Source: UBA4744 sp963718995 (lineage in GTDB: Bacteria > Actinomycetota > Acidimicrobiia > Spongiisociales > UBA4744). Taken from it: 64,000 nucleotides of DNA. The stretch is from assembly GCA_963718995.1 (NCBI GenBank), contig CAVRAP010000012.1:62001-126000 (forward strand). Reading direction: 5' to 3'. This document shows positions 28,474 to 35,826 of the stretch, in pieces. Position 1 is the first letter of the stretch, and each line of letters starts with the position of its first letter. Position numbers and translations under genes: made by a program. A model generated the notes under the pieces. It ran no database searches and was not told the origin of the DNA. It saw nothing but the letters and a program-made list of their open reading frames with translations.

Positions 28474-28530
28474 AGATAACAGCGAGACAACACTGCATCT
28501 CCCTGCGGGCCAGTTGTCTGACTGTTATCT
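28474..28530. repeat. Nested perfect-arm inverted repeat at the right end of the inserted block
   Basis: Outer arms AGATAACAG (28474-28482) and CTGTTATCT (28522-28530) are exact complements. After a 2-base mismatch on each side come AGACAAC (28485-28491) and GTTGTCT (28513-28519), also exact. The loop is 21 bases. It lies 28 bp inside the right 170-bp repeat and upstream of the small secreted gene. It could be an operator, a leader hairpin or an element end. It does not fit the integron attC core consensus. Confidence 0.55.
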
Positions 28531-28557
28531 GTGGGTCGTCCTGCCATTTCCGTGCAA

Positions 28558-28728
28558 CCCGGGTGTTTGCCCCTGCCGATCTCCAGCGGCTGTTTGAACG
28601 ATTTGCCGTCGGCGACAAATCCCGCAGCGGGAGCGGCACCGGGCTCGGTCTGGCTATCGCCAACCAGCACGCCACCCAGATGGGCGGAACGCTTCGCGGT
28701 GCCGGCCGACCCGGCGGAGGGCTGACGT
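28558..28728. repeat. 171-bp direct repeat, right copy
   Basis: Second copy of 25373-25542, in the same orientation. It has one inserted T, so it is out of frame at its left end. It runs on into bases that complete the histidine kinase reading frame to its natural stop at 28751. Confidence 0.88.
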
Positions 28729-28751
28729 TCGAACTCCGGATTCCGGTGTAA
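28561..28751 (+). pseudogene. Displaced 3' end of the histidine kinase gene
   Basis: Encodes the G2 box and natural C-terminus of the kinase ('ADLQRLFERFAVGDKSR' to 'GGGLTFELRIPV'), with a stop at 28751, 75 bp before the GerMN lipoprotein gene. It has no start or upstream kinase domain of its own and is the original gene end separated by the 3-kb block. The gap 28404-28825 otherwise contains only the nested inverted repeat and this remnant. Confidence 0.85.
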
Positions 28752-28825
28752 CACAATCGTTACCCGTCGGTGATGATCCCGTGACCCCGCCCGGTCATCC
28801 TGATGGCATGAAAGGAGTCGCAAAC

Positions 28826-29773
28826 ATGCGCCATCGATTGACGGTAGTTCTCATGGTGTTGGCTTTCGTGGCAGCCGCCTGCGGGCCGAGTGCCGTAGAT
28901 ACCGGTCAGGGATCCACAACCAGCTCGTCGTCGACCACGACCAGCACCTCGTCCACATCCACCACGGCCCCGGGCGGAACCACCGCACCGGCCGACACAA
29001 CCACAACCACTGAGGCCACCAACCAGGTCACGGTGGCCGCCTACTTCTTCCTGGATGACACCAACGTCACCAGCCGACCAGGACCGTTCCTGGTGCCGGT
29101 GGGGCGCAACGTCCCGGAATCACTTGACCCCGTGGAAGCGGCACTGGACGAGCTGTTCAAAGGCCCGACCGCTGCCGAGTCCAACTCCGTTCCTGCGATC
29201 ACAACGACCATTCCCGACAACACCTTGCTGCTGGGAGTGACCCTCACCGATGGGGTCGCCACCGTCGACCTTTCCCGAGAGTTCGAATCCGGAGGAGGCT
29301 CGTTCTCGATGTTCGGACGGTTGGCTCAAGTCGTCTACACCTTGACCCAGTTCCCTGATATCGAATCGGTCGTTTTTGAACTCGACGGTGAACCGGTGAC
29401 CGTGTTCTCGAACGAAGGGATCCTCATCGAGGGACCCGTCGATCGGAGCAACTACACCGATACGATCCCGGGGATCCTGGTTGACGTGCCGGCCTACGGT
29501 GGCGAATCGGGCAATCCTGCCCACATCACCGGTGTGGCGGCTGCCTTTGAAGCCGTCTTTCAGGTTGCCATCACCGATCGGGACGGTCTCATCCTGAACG
29601 AGACCTTTGTGATGACCGACAACGGCATGGGCTGGGGCAATTTCGATGCCCTCATCCCCTACGAAGTCACCGAGCCACAATGGGGCTCGCTCATCGTTTG
29701 GGAGAACTCGGCCAAGGACGGGAGTCAGATCAACGTCCGGGAATACCCGGTCTGGCTGACACCATCTTCCTGA
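28826..29773 (+). CDS. GerMN-domain lipoprotein (LpqB-like context)
   Basis: A 315-residue exported lipoprotein: signal peptide with lipobox 'FVAAAC', a Ser/Thr-rich linker of about 45 residues, a GerMN domain ('VTVAAYFFLDD', 'PVEAALDELFKGPTAAE', 'LTDGVATVDLSREF'), then a Gmad2-type immunoglobulin-like domain ('ITGVAAAFEAVFQVAITDRD'). GerMN domains occur in spore germination proteins and in LpqB, the lipoprotein encoded after mtrAB that modulates the MtrB sensor. The position after this MtrAB-like pair supports a similar role, now split by the inserted block. AAAGGAG lies 8 bases before ATG 28826; the ORF could start earlier at 28781 or 28808 without support. It converges on the amidase with a 3-bp gap. 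Confidence 0.83.
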   Translation: MRHRLTVVLMVLAFVAAACGPSAVDTGQGSTTSSSSTTTSTSSTSTTAPGGTTAPADTTTTTEATNQVTVAAYFFLDDTNVTSRPGPFLVPVGRNVPESLDPVEAALDELFKGPTAAESNSVPAITTTIPDNTLLLGVTLTDGVATVDLSREFESGGGSFSMFGRLAQVVYTLTQFPDIESVVFELDGEPVTVFSNEGILIEGPVDRSNYTDTIPGILVDVPAYGGESGNPAHITGVAAAFEAVFQVAITDRDGLILNETFVMTDNGMGWGNFDALIPYEVTEPQWGSLIVWENSAKDGSQINVREYPVWLTPSS

Positions 29774-29776
29774 TCC

Positions 29777-30613
29777 CTAGAGACGGCCGGCTTCGATCGC
29801 AGCCACGCGATCGAAGCCGGCTTGTCCACACAGCAAACTCGGCGTGCTCACTCCTGCGGCGATCCGCTCCTCAACCATCGACTGCACCGTCTGATCCGCA
29901 ACCAACCCCGCGAGATCCGACCCCGGACACGTGGTTGCTGCATAGTTCCGATGGCCGGCAATGGTCGACGGCCCGACTCCGAACCTGACCGAAGCCCAGG
30001 CCAGCACGTTGGCCAGTGAAGCCAATTGGGCAGCCGGGAGACTTTGCTGATCGAAGTGGCCGTCGCAGCACACGAGGAAATGACCGGTCGGGTCGTACTC
30101 GGTGAACGTGTCCCCACGGGCCGCCAACGCCCTCCCCTCATAGATGTGACCGTTGGCATCGATCAGGTAGTGGTAGGCGACGTCCGGCCACCCGCTTTCC
30201 TGGTGGTAGTTCTGGTACGACCGGATTCGCCCCGGTGCCTTCGTGTTGCTACCCATCACCGCGGCAGTGTGGTGCACCGTCAGTCGCTCGACCCGGTGTT
30301 CGATGAGCTCGCCCTGGATGGGAGCAGCGCCCCAGGCTTCCTTGCAGATGATCTCGAGGCCGGCGGTGGCGGCGGGCGGGCCACTGGTCGTGGTTCCTGC
30401 GGTAGTGACGGTCGATCCCGAGGTGGAAGCGCTGGAAGCTGCGGACGTCCCGGCTCCGCGAAGAACGGGCTCAGTGGGCGGCAACGCGTCACCGGGTCGT
30501 GGCCAGGCCCATCCTCCGGCCGCCCCGCCGCCAATCAGCACACCAAGCATCGCCAGAAAACGCCGCCGACTGGGTCTTGCGTCGCTCACGGAAAGGGACG
30601 GTAGCACCGACAT
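29777..30613 (-). CDS. Secreted N-acetylmuramoyl-L-alanine amidase (amidase_2/PGRP fold)
   Basis: A 278-residue cell-wall hydrolase. The N-terminus 'RPSRRRFLAMLGVLIGGGAA' is a twin-arginine-type signal. A Ser/Thr linker precedes the amidase domain: Zn ligands His in 'RLTVHHTAAVM' and in 'IAGHRNYAATTCPG', where the Cys replaces or complements the usual third ligand region, plus 'SGWPDVAYHYLIDANGHIYE'. It should cleave the amide between MurNAc and the stem peptide, in turnover or recycling of the wall. Its last 12 codons lie in a 36-bp perfect palindrome that probably acts as the terminator for the convergent lipoprotein gene. Confidence 0.88.
   Translation of the reverse strand: MSVLPSLSVSDARPSRRRFLAMLGVLIGGGAAGGWAWPRPGDALPPTEPVLRGAGTSAASSASTSGSTVTTAGTTTSGPPAATAGLEIICKEAWGAAPIQGELIEHRVERLTVHHTAAVMGSNTKAPGRIRSYQNYHQESGWPDVAYHYLIDANGHIYEGRALAARGDTFTEYDPTGHFLVCCDGHFDQQSLPAAQLASLANVLAWASVRFGVGPSTIAGHRNYAATTCPGSDLAGLVADQTVQSMVEERIAAGVSTPSLLCGQAGFDRVAAIEAGRL
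29786..29821. terminator. 15-bp perfect stem at the convergent junction, inside the amidase coding end
   Basis: GCCGGCTTCGATCGC (29786-29800), a 6-base loop, then its exact complement (29807-29821). It begins 13 bp after the lipoprotein stop and encodes the amidase C-terminus. Serves both convergent transcripts by position. No long T-run follows on either strand. Confidence 0.6.
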
Positions 30614-30727
30614 GGTATTTCTACCCGATTCCGTTCATAAGGCCGATGCTTTGGGACTTTTGCCCCTGTCCGGAAGCCCCCTCGCCTCACCAAACTCATA
30701 AGTGGGCTCCAGAGATCGCTGAGGATC

Positions 30728-31186
30728 GTGTTCATCTACTACTTTGCACAACTTCGCCTGCCATTCGAAAAGGTCGAAGACCGGGTGTGCCGGCTCCTTC
30801 GCGATCTCACCGGTTGGGCCGACGCGGCATATCGCGACGGCGAGGAGCTCAAAGCCCGGGTCGGCATCGGCGGCAAACGAGGGGTTATCGCCAAGACCGT
30901 CACGCTCGACGTGGGTCGTCCGGTCCGGACGCCCCAGCAGACCACGATCCCACTTTCCTGGAAAGCCACAGGGGCCCCCGGCCTGTTTCCTCAGATGAAC
31001 GCCGACCTGACGGTGGCCCGGGTCGGGCCGGACATGGCCCAGCTCGGCTTCAGCGGCTCGTATGAGGCTCCCGGCGGATCGGTCGGACAGGCGATTGACG
31101 ATGCTCTCCTGCACCGAATTGCGGAATCAAGCGTTAAGGGCTTCGTTGATCGCATCGCCGGGGCTATTGCCGCCGACGCGGATTAG
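30728..31186 (+). CDS. Small SRPBCC-like protein, paralogue of the convergent neighbour
   Basis: A 152-residue cytoplasmic protein that is clearly related to the product of 31202-31669: shared 'YYF', 'FADAAYR/WADAAYRDGEELK', 'QQTTIP', 'WKATGAPGLFP' and 'LLHRIAESSVKGFVDRIA'. The length, mixed alpha/beta pattern and long C-terminal helix suggest the SRPBCC (START-like) fold that binds lipids or other hydrophobic ligands; this is an inference. The start is GTG with GAGG upstream. The paralogue is on the opposite strand, 15 bp away tail to tail. No enzyme function can be assigned. Confidence 0.7.
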   Translation: MFIYYFAQLRLPFEKVEDRVCRLLRDLTGWADAAYRDGEELKARVGIGGKRGVIAKTVTLDVGRPVRTPQQTTIPLSWKATGAPGLFPQMNADLTVARVGPDMAQLGFSGSYEAPGGSVGQAIDDALLHRIAESSVKGFVDRIAGAIAADAD

Positions 31187-31201
31187 TCAACCGAGATCCG
31201 G

Positions 31202-31669
31202 TCAGGCGGCTACCACTCCGTCGCCGCCGACCAGGTGAGCTACCCGGTCGATGAAACTCTTCACGCTGGCTTCGGCCACCCGGTGCAGGACGGCCCGGTC
31301 CAGGGCCCGGCCAAGCGGTCCCAATGGGGGCGCATAGGTGCCGCGCATCGCTATCTGACATAGGTCGGGACCGACCGCCGAAACGACCAGGTCGGCGTCG
31401 AGTTTGGGAAACAAACCTGGCGTCCCGGTCGCTTCCCAGGCGAACGGAATGGTCGTCTGCTGGTCTCCGCGGAGGGGGATCCCGGACAGGAGCTGGACGG
31501 TCTTTGCCACCGACGGGTGGTCAAGACGCATGCTCACTTTGTCGCGTAGCTCCTCACCTTCGCGGTAGGCAGCGTCTGCAAAAGGACCGAGGCTGTTGAG
31601 CTGGGTGACCAGCGAGGCCTCCACGTCGCGAAAGGGGCGATTCACGTGTACGAAGTAGTAGACAAACAT
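31202..31669 (-). CDS. Small SRPBCC-like protein, second paralogue
   Basis: A 155-residue protein starting at 'MFVYYFVHVNRPFRDVEASL', homologous along its length to the convergent 30728 gene ('DAAYREGEELRDKVSMRLD', 'GDQQTTIPFAWEATGTPGLF', 'HRVAEASVKSFIDRVA'). I start it at 31669, with GGAG about 10 bases upstream; the ORF extends 21 more codons without similarity. The tail-to-tail layout shows an inverted duplication followed by marked divergence. It shares the upstream region with the divergent sirtuin gene, which contains a 16-bp palindrome. Confidence 0.7.
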   Translation of the reverse strand: MFVYYFVHVNRPFRDVEASLVTQLNSLGPFADAAYREGEELRDKVSMRLDHPSVAKTVQLLSGIPLRGDQQTTIPFAWEATGTPGLFPKLDADLVVSAVGPDLCQIAMRGTYAPPLGPLGRALDRAVLHRVAEASVKSFIDRVAHLVGGDGVVAA

Positions 31670-31694
31670 CAGTCGCACTCCAGATCCCTCCCCC

Positions 31695-31710
31695 ACAGGC
31701 TCGAGCCTGT
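31695..31710. promoter_or_regulatory. 16-bp perfect palindrome in a divergent promoter region
   Basis: ACAGGCTCGAGCCTGT, located 26 bp upstream of the minus-strand SRPBCC-like gene and about 140 bp from the sirtuin start, preceded by CCCTCCCCC. The symmetric, loopless form suits a dimeric repressor site more than a terminator. It is a single occurrence, so function is a guess. Confidence 0.35.
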
Positions 31711-31849
31711 CACCACCTTCTATCCCCCTCACATCCTGCAGCCCTACGGTAGAACGAATCTGCGGCGGGGACTACGGCCGATGGTCCCTAACCGCTCGGC
31801 CTTATGACTCGCCGTACACTGCGTTTGACTCCGGCGCGAGGAATAGTTG

Positions 31850-32548
31850 GTGGATGCTGCAAAGGCCGCCCTTCACAACGCTGCACGACCGGTGACCTTC
31901 TCGGGCGCGGGCCTCAGCGCAGAATCCGGTATCCCAACTTTTCGGGAAGCGCAGACAGGATTGTGGGCCGAGTCCGACCCGATGGCTCTCGCCAGTCCCG
32001 AGGGTTTCGCAGCGGATCCGGAGTTGGTCGTGGGTTGGTACAACCAGCGCAGACGGTCAATAGCCGCAGCGCAACCGAATCCGGCCCACGTCGCCTTGGC
32101 CGGGCGGCTCGACATGGTGCACATCACACAGAACGTCGACGATCTCCTGGAACGGGCAGGAGCCGAGAACATCGTTCACCTGCACGGATCCATCAACCAC
32201 GACAAGTGCAGCGCCGGGTGCGGCCACCGGGAAGTCGTCGACATGGCCGACCCCCTCCCGCTCCGCTCCTGTCCACGGTGTGGTCATTCGATGCGCCCCG
32301 ACGTGGTCTGGTTCGGCGAGCAGTTGCCTCGCGTCGAGTGGCTTCGTGCCGACGAACTGGCAGCCCAGGCGGATGTATTCATCGTCATCGGGACGAGCGC
32401 CCAGGTCTACCCGGCGGCGGGCCTGATCAGCACAGCTCGCATGGCCGGTGCAACCATCATCGTGGTGAACATCGAACCCGGTTCGGCACCCGGCATCCAG
32501 CTGACCGGCCCGGCCGGTCAGATCGTCCCCGAACTCCTGGGTCGATAA
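31850..32548 (+). CDS. NAD-dependent protein deacylase, sirtuin (SIR2) family
   Basis: A 232-residue sirtuin that removes acyl groups from lysine using NAD. Motifs: NAD site 'FSGAGLSAESGIPTFR', 'ITQNVDDLLERAG', catalytic His in 'VHLHGSIN', Zn cluster 'CSAGC' and 'CPRC', and 'VIGTSAQVYPAAGL'. The Y-x-x-R motif, here 'WYNQRRRS', is the feature of class III sirtuins (CobB, SIRT5) that accept succinyl or malonyl lysine. Start is GTG 31850 or TTG 31847. It is alone on its strand; metabolic control of lysine acylation is the inferred role. Confidence 0.92.
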   Translation: MDAAKAALHNAARPVTFSGAGLSAESGIPTFREAQTGLWAESDPMALASPEGFAADPELVVGWYNQRRRSIAAAQPNPAHVALAGRLDMVHITQNVDDLLERAGAENIVHLHGSINHDKCSAGCGHREVVDMADPLPLRSCPRCGHSMRPDVVWFGEQLPRVEWLRADELAAQADVFIVIGTSAQVYPAAGLISTARMAGATIIVVNIEPGSAPGIQLTGPAGQIVPELLGR

Positions 32549-32623
32549 TCACAGCCGCAAGGGGTGGAGCGTGGTCCGGTTCAAGAAATCTCTAGAACGA
32601 AGCGCGAGACGAAGGGCCCGGGC

Positions 32624-33238
32624 CTACTTCTTGGCGGCCTCGTAGTAAGGGTTCGACCCGGAGGCATGGTCGGTCACGTCGATGACCTGGCCAATTTCAG
32701 GAATCGCGTCTCTGAGGATCCGTTCGATGCCCTGGCCGAGGGTCACTGCAGCCATCCCGCAACCCTGGCAACCGCCCATCAACCGCAGGTATACGTCGGA
32801 CCCTTCGACACCGACCAGTTCCGCCGCGCCCCCGTGCCCGGCGATTGCCGGATTCACGTGACTGGCCAGCACTTGCGCCACCTGGTCGGCAAGGGGCCCG
32901 CTCAAATCGCCAACGGGTTCGCCGCTCAGGGCCGGACTGGGGCTGTTGGGGTTGTTCATCGCCAGGCCCTGCGCGGTTAGATCCAGCGACGACCCGATCA
33001 GCTTCTCTACGTCGTCCTCAGGTACCGCGATGACCAGATCACCATGCCGATCGAGGTGGTCGGTGGCCGGGCGATCCCCAAGTGGCTCAAAGCTCAGCTC
33101 ATAGGCGAACTGGTTACCCCGGATACCCGTCACTTCAACCAGAAGCGCATAGATTTCGTCGCCCGGTTCCTGGTCGCGGATCTCAATGATCTTGTCGCGA
33201 GCCGTCTCCGAAAGGGACAGGATGTTGTCGTCGCTCAT
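32624..33238 (-). CDS. Nfu-type iron-sulphur cluster carrier (NfuA-like)
   Basis: A 204-residue two-domain protein. The N-terminal half resembles a degenerate A-type (HesB/IscA) domain: 'LSETARDKIIEIRDQEPGDE', without the usual Cys residues. A Ser/Pro-rich linker is followed by the NifU C-terminal domain with the cluster-binding CxxC in 'LMGGCQGCGMAAVTLGQGIE'. NfuA delivers 4Fe-4S clusters to target enzymes, especially under stress. GGAGG stands before the ATG. No suf or isc gene is adjacent. Good match to the family in order and length. Confidence 0.88.
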   Translation of the reverse strand: MSDDNILSLSETARDKIIEIRDQEPGDEIYALLVEVTGIRGNQFAYELSFEPLGDRPATDHLDRHGDLVIAVPEDDVEKLIGSSLDLTAQGLAMNNPNSPSPALSGEPVGDLSGPLADQVAQVLASHVNPAIAGHGGAAELVGVEGSDVYLRLMGGCQGCGMAAVTLGQGIERILRDAIPEIGQVIDVTDHASGSNPYYEAAKK

Positions 33239-33388
33239 GCAACCTCCGTGGGAACGGCAATGCTAGCCAGTCGCCAGTTTTCAGTCGTCGATCGCGGTTG
33301 AGCCGGACTCCCTGCGCGTAAAGAGGCTCGACGCGAGAAGTTTTGCAATGACAGCGATGTATCGGGCGTCGTGCGCCATCATGGCGTC

Positions 33389-34615
33389 ATGGCCCGCGCT
33401 CTGCTGATTCTTCCAACCGGAACCTACCGGGCGGCCGACTTCGTCGAAGCTGCTGCCGCACTCAATGCCGAGGTCATCGTTGCCTCTGAAGAGGACATGG
33501 TGCTCGCCGATCAGTTGGGAGATGATTTTCTTCTCATCGATTGTTCCCGACCCGAGGAATCGGCCAGGCGCATCGTGGAGTTGGGCGATCGGCAACCGCT
33601 CGATGCCATCGTTCCGGTCGACGATCAAGGGGTGATGATTGCCGCGCTGGCAGCCGAGCAACTCGGTCTCCGTCACAACCCACCCGACGCCGTCGCTTTG
33701 ACCCGAAACAAGGTGATGCTGCGCAGAGCCCTGGCGAGCGCAGAGATCCCGCAACCGGCATTCGAACTGGCCGGTCCGCCCGACGACGTTGCTGCGCTCG
33801 CGGAAGTGATCGGCTATCCCGTTGTTCTCAAGCCCTTGTCGATGTCGGCCAGCCGCGGCGTCATCCGGGCCGACAATGCCGGACAAACCAGAACAGCTGC
33901 GGAACGCATCAGGCGAATACTGATGGTCGCCGGACACAACCCCAACGAGCCGATTCTCATCGAGAAGTACATCCCCGGCATCGAACTGGCCGTCGAAGGG
34001 GTCCTCCGCGACGGTGAGCTCGAGATCCTGGCGTTCTTCGACAAGCCCGACCCCCTGGAAGGACCCTTCTTCGAAGAAACCCTCTTCATCACACCGTCCC
34101 GACTCCACCCGGAGATGCTCGACGAGGTGGAACGAGTGGCCGCCCGGGCCATCCGGGCGATGGGACTGCGGGAAGGCCCGGTGCATGCCGAGCTGCGGGT
34201 GGCCGGGAGTCGGGTGACTTTCCTCGAGGCAGCTGCCCGCTCGATCGGCGGTCTCTGTGGACGGTCCTTGCGTTTCGGGCTGCTCGGGACCCCTCTCGAG
34301 GTGGTCCTGCTGCGCCATGCCCTCGGGCGACCCCTCCGCAAGCCGCGCAGAGAGGACCCTGCGTCCGGAGTGATGATGCTTCCTATCCCGCAGGCCGGGA
34401 TCCTCAAAGCGGTCAACGGTACCGACCTTGCTCTCGAGGTTCCCGGGATCACCGGGCTCGACATCACCATTCCGACGGGTCGCCGGGTCTGGCCCCTTCC
34501 CGAAGCAGATCGCTACCTGGGGTTCCTGTTCGCGAGCGGCCCGACCCCGGAGGATGTCGAACATGCCCTCCGCCGGGGGTACGCCTGCCTCGACATCGTG
34601 ATAGACCCCGACTGA
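33389..34615 (+). CDS. ATP-grasp domain ligase
   Basis: A 408-residue ATP-grasp enzyme, which would join a carboxylate to an amine or thiol using ATP. Visible parts: an N-terminal PreATP-grasp region ('ADFVEAAAALNAEVIVASEE'), the ATP site 'GYPVVLKPLSMSASRGV', 'ILIEKYIPGIELAVEGVLRD', and Mg-binding 'PVHAELRVAG ... TFLEAAARSIGG'. It is related to the carbamoyl-phosphate-synthase-like/biotin carboxylase-like carboxylate-amine ligases that are often annotated only as ATP-grasp. The substrate is unknown. It is followed by a convergent membrane protein gene with a 7-bp gap. Start at ATG 33389; no strong ribosome site. Confidence 0.83.
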   Translation: MARALLILPTGTYRAADFVEAAAALNAEVIVASEEDMVLADQLGDDFLLIDCSRPEESARRIVELGDRQPLDAIVPVDDQGVMIAALAAEQLGLRHNPPDAVALTRNKVMLRRALASAEIPQPAFELAGPPDDVAALAEVIGYPVVLKPLSMSASRGVIRADNAGQTRTAAERIRRILMVAGHNPNEPILIEKYIPGIELAVEGVLRDGELEILAFFDKPDPLEGPFFEETLFITPSRLHPEMLDEVERVAARAIRAMGLREGPVHAELRVAGSRVTFLEAAARSIGGLCGRSLRFGLLGTPLEVVLLRHALGRPLRKPRREDPASGVMMLPIPQAGILKAVNGTDLALEVPGITGLDITIPTGRRVWPLPEADRYLGFLFASGPTPEDVEHALRRGYACLDIVIDPD

Positions 34616-34622
34616 GCCTCCC

Positions 34623-35720
34623 CTACCGTCCTCGACGACGGGCAACACCCCAGAACCGGATTTTCGGTTGGACGTGATTCGGCGCCGAGCGATCTGAAGT
34701 CCACGGTGCATACGGCGCCATGACCAACTCGGCCAACGCCAGCAAAACGGTGTCGTAGTTCACGCGCCAACCCGCATAGTCGCGCCACGCCAGGTCGCGA
34801 TCGGCGCGCACGGGGACACCCGCTTCCACCAAGCGATCGCAAGCTTCGTCGAACTCTTCCCGCAGGATCGAAATCGGATCGTCGGGACTCGGATCCGCGT
34901 CGTAGGGGATGCCAAAGAAGTCGGAGATGCGGCGAAGAGCCACATACCCGGAGCGAATACACATGGCGGCATGGGGTTGCCGGGGAACGTCGATGGCCGA
35001 CAGAGTGAGCGACGCTGCGTCGAGGACGGTGCCGGCGGCAACGATCCAGGACTGATCCGGCTGGGGAGACCTAAAGAAGTTGAGCGCCGCGTAGGAGGTA
35101 TGAGACTCCTGGACACCGGCGAACCAGATCTCCCACCTTTCCCAGAATGCCGGCATTTGATCGAGCCAATCGAGCCGCTGGTACCGGATCAGGAACTCGA
35201 TGGCGGTTGGGGGCGAACCGGCTCGAGTTTCGAGCAGAGCAACCTGGGACTCGCGCCGGGAGAACGCAGCGTAGATCGAAGGTAGAAACGTGATCAGGAG
35301 CGCAACAATGCCAAGCCCGAGGGTCGCCTCAGAGAATGCCAGGATCCGTTCTCCCAGGGTGTCGACAGGGGCGAAACCCAGCGTCAGCAACGAGGAGCCG
35401 CTCACGTGGAACGCGTCGCCGACGGTTCGGCCCAGAGCCCAGAACATAGCCAGATAGCCAAGCAGGATGGTCATCACCCAAACCGCCGGAAGCAGCAGCA
35501 AGCTGACCGGCGCATAGAGGGCCATGATGCGATCGCGCGTACCGTAATCGCGCCGCTCGTTGGCCAGGAACCTGAAGATGGTGCCAGTCGAGCGGAATAC
35601 TGAACGAGCCAACGTGTTCTGGGCGCTCCGGGGGAGAATCACGGTTTCCACAGCCGACCGCAGTGCCCAGGCAACCAGCGCCAACCCCGCCAAGAACGCC
35701 AACCCCCGGAAGACAACCAT
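34623..35720 (-). CDS. Membrane protein with an ion-channel-like pore region and large cytoplasmic C-terminus
   Basis: A 365-residue protein. Helices at about residues 5-22, 72-98 and 128-152 enclose a re-entrant segment 'HVSGSSLLTLGFAPVDT', placed like the pore loop of two-helix K+ channels but with TLGFA in place of TVGYG. About 200 soluble residues follow, rich in Trp and Asp ('LDWLDQMPAFWERWEIWFAG'), containing no domain I recognise. It is therefore channel-like by topology, but selectivity and even conductance are uncertain. It is divergent from malQ. A canonical small K+ channel is encoded separately at 55915-56271. Confidence 0.65.
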   Translation of the reverse strand: MVVFRGLAFLAGLALVAWALRSAVETVILPRSAQNTLARSVFRSTGTIFRFLANERRDYGTRDRIMALYAPVSLLLLPAVWVMTILLGYLAMFWALGRTVGDAFHVSGSSLLTLGFAPVDTLGERILAFSEATLGLGIVALLITFLPSIYAAFSRRESQVALLETRAGSPPTAIEFLIRYQRLDWLDQMPAFWERWEIWFAGVQESHTSYAALNFFRSPQPDQSWIVAAGTVLDAASLTLSAIDVPRQPHAAMCIRSGYVALRRISDFFGIPYDADPSPDDPISILREEFDEACDRLVEAGVPVRADRDLAWRDYAGWRVNYDTVLLALAELVMAPYAPWTSDRSAPNHVQPKIRFWGVARRRGR

Positions 35721-35826
35721 ACAACCGCCCTACGCCTCGACGACCCGTATCAGCATAGAGACGGTACGTGCGACTTGACCGATCACGATTCGCGCTCAGT
35801 ACACGACCGCGGCGATAATGCTCGAC

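Noticed and set aside
28474..28530. Integron attC site
   Set aside because: Arms do not match the RYYYAAC/GTTRRRY cores, and no integron integrase is present.
25373..28728. Insertion sequence with target-site duplication
   Set aside because: The 170-bp duplication is too long for a transposon target site and no transposase or terminal inverted repeats are seen.
33281..34711. 476-residue minus-strand ORF
   Set aside because: Antisense of the ATP-grasp gene, which has clear catalytic motifs.
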